31,217 nt of DNA from Acanthaster planci (Eukaryota; Echinodermata; Asteroidea; Valvatida; Acanthasteridae). The notes beneath the pieces are model-generated. The model was not told where the DNA came from. It searched no databases and worked only from the letters and a program-made list of their open reading frames with translations. Location of the stretch: NCBI RefSeq assembly GCF_001949145.1, contig NW_019091360.1, positions 478,237 to 509,453 on the forward strand, read 5' to 3'. Positions 29,764 through 31,217 of this stretch are shown in pieces; within the stretch, counting starts at the first letter, position 1, and each line of letters begins with the position of its first letter. A program made the translations under genes and the position numbers.

Positions 29764-31217
29764 CTTAAGCATTCCTTTGCCATTGTTCACACTGTTACCT
29801 GGTACTAGTGGCTGGTTTGTGTTTGGTCTTGGTGGTCCCTGTAATGTTTCTTGTTAACAGACATACACGAATATAAGGAAAGGACAGACTGTATCTACGT
29901 AAACTAACTCTGTGTCTCCAGTCATGTTTTTTCATGCAGTTGGTTGCCTTCCCACGATGCACTTGTGGGTGTTCTAATGAAAAGTATTCCCCAAATGATG
30001 TGCTATGATATATCGTTCTCAGGATACTGCATCCCTCCCTAAGTTAAATGTAGGTTGACATATCCATTACAGGTCAATTATACACTTATAAATCCCGACC
30101 TGCTGAATAGTTATAACTATTATAAAGGGAAGCCACATAAAGTCCAGTTCTGGCATATTGTTCCTTGATCTAAGCCAAGGGTTGATCAGTCTATTTAGGG
30201 ACGGCATCAAAAATACAGAGACCCTTCGCACCCCTACGAACGCCAGGAACGCATTCTTTTGTTCAAGCTTCTCCACTTGGCACTCGTGAGAACGGCCCTC
30301 CCGTTCCCTTGCGTTCCTCTACAACAAAAGACCTGTCAGGGTCTGTGCACACAGCAAGATGTTGTGGCCCCCATGGTGGCATAAAACCTATGCGAAGAAA
30401 ATGTGAAGTCCCTGAAACAAGAATGGTGTTCTAACAACCGTCCATGGATAGAAAATAAAATTCTCGGTGAACAGTGAACGGCGGGAAAATTAAATGTTGT
30501 GTCACCCTTCTGCTTAAGACATTTCTTTTTAATTCTCTGATGTAGAGTACTTAAACGCTGCATTCCACAAAGTAATCCTTTCTTCTTATCAGCAAAAAGA
30601 TATATAATGTATAAAGTTTTGAGAGGGGGGGGCGGTGTGTTTGTTATGGAGCAGAAAGATCTTTCCAGCCTTTGAGGTTAGCCGATCGCGCCATTATTTA
30701 TTTTCGGTATGTGGAGCCTGCCAATACTGAACTTGAAAAAAAAAACATTAAGCGCTTGCAATGTCAGCACTCTTTGCACTAGAATTAGGGGAAGAATTTT
30801 GAGCCCTGCCGATCGCATTATGTTTCATTCCAGGTTGTATCCCTCCCTATCAGAGCGCATTATCGCCTTCACAAATTTATTCTACCATTGCAGAGTTCTG
30901 TCATTGAGATCTAGGCAAAAACATTTCAGCCCCCAACTGGCTGCTCTTTTTGGTCAACACACACAAATAACTCTGGGACTGCGCAAGTGTATCCTACCAA
31001 TGGCTGTTTTACTTGTAAAGAATCAACTTAGTAATTGGCTGAGGACGTACGATCGCTGTATCTGCCCCGAACGGCATCTTTACAGAGAGCCTGCATGACC
31101 CAAATACTTAAAAAGATACATTGTGTCTAATGGAACAATAGAGCTGTCAATCACTCCTCAGAAGACTTATTTTCCTGCAGAGCTGGGGTGGATTTATTCT
31201 AGAATTTTTTTTATCTT
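29764..31217. other. Unassigned right flank
   Basis: Reading frames at 30067-30276 (minus), 30336-30563 (minus) and 30709-31098 (plus) show no motif that I recognise. NAGS exon 1 would be expected somewhere right of 24411 on the minus strand; I did not recognise it here. A short G-run lies near 30625. Confidence 0.4.

Noticed and set aside
30067-31098. Open frames on the right flank as NAGS exon 1 or another gene
   Set aside because: No motif matching the N-terminal part of NAGS or any family that I know, and no convincing splice context.

Overview
This is a piece of animal nuclear DNA, not microbial. The only host gene I can support runs on the minus strand. Five exons with GT-AG splice sites and matching phases (24411-24233, 24066-23904, 19634-19457, 18876-18783, 13455-13293) encode 259 continuous codons of N-acetylglutamate synthase (NAGS), the mitochondrial enzyme that makes the activator of carbamoyl-phosphate synthetase. 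They cover the end of the amino-acid-kinase domain and the start of the acetyltransferase domain. The first and last coding exons are not visible and may lie outside the window. A vertebrate-like NAGS, DIRS, Penelope, BEL/Pao, Ty3 and hAT elements, a tRNA-derived SINE and the very frequent palindrome TACATGTA suggest an invertebrate deuterostome. Amphioxus (Branchiostoma) is my best guess, but this is inference.

Most of the rest is dead or dying transposable elements. Left to right: fragment of a TTAA-flanked element (about 950-1379); decayed BEL/Pao retrotransposon, minus strand (2148-3380); second small TTAA-flanked element (3685-3875); possible decayed exons (4190-5422); inverted-repeat element 6234-6652 with a 166-bp palindromic MITE nested in it (6338-6503); foldback element (7132-7352); complete non-autonomous hAT element with a perfect 8-bp target duplication (7473-8263); TTAA-type element 8301-9773 broken by a Penelope-like element (about 8490-9530) that ends in an inverted copy of itself; a second TTAA-type element directly abutting it (9770-10355); DIRS-like gag/RT fragment, minus strand (10441 to about 12600).

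NAGS exon E is followed, going right, by the 5.3-kb intron 13456-18782. This holds a LINE C-terminal fragment (13530-13985), an orphan coiled-coil fragment (about 13985-14400), an inverted DIRS scrap (14405-14655), a DIRS RT/RNase H/tyrosine recombinase fragment (14655-16880) and a degenerate minisatellite (17441-17607). The 4.3-kb intron 19635-23903 carries seven same-strand copies of a CpG-containing 15-mer (consensus GGTGTCGGACGTACA), an isolated hAT-type end and a SINE. Right of the gene are a second 166-bp palindromic MITE (24949-25114), another hAT-like terminus (26698-26809) and a decayed Ty3/gypsy element (about 27905-29763).

There is no operon-like organisation. The story is one conserved metabolic gene whose introns and flanks have absorbed many unrelated mobile elements, several of them in inverted or nested form. 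Apart from NAGS, no reading frame here looks like an intact functional gene.
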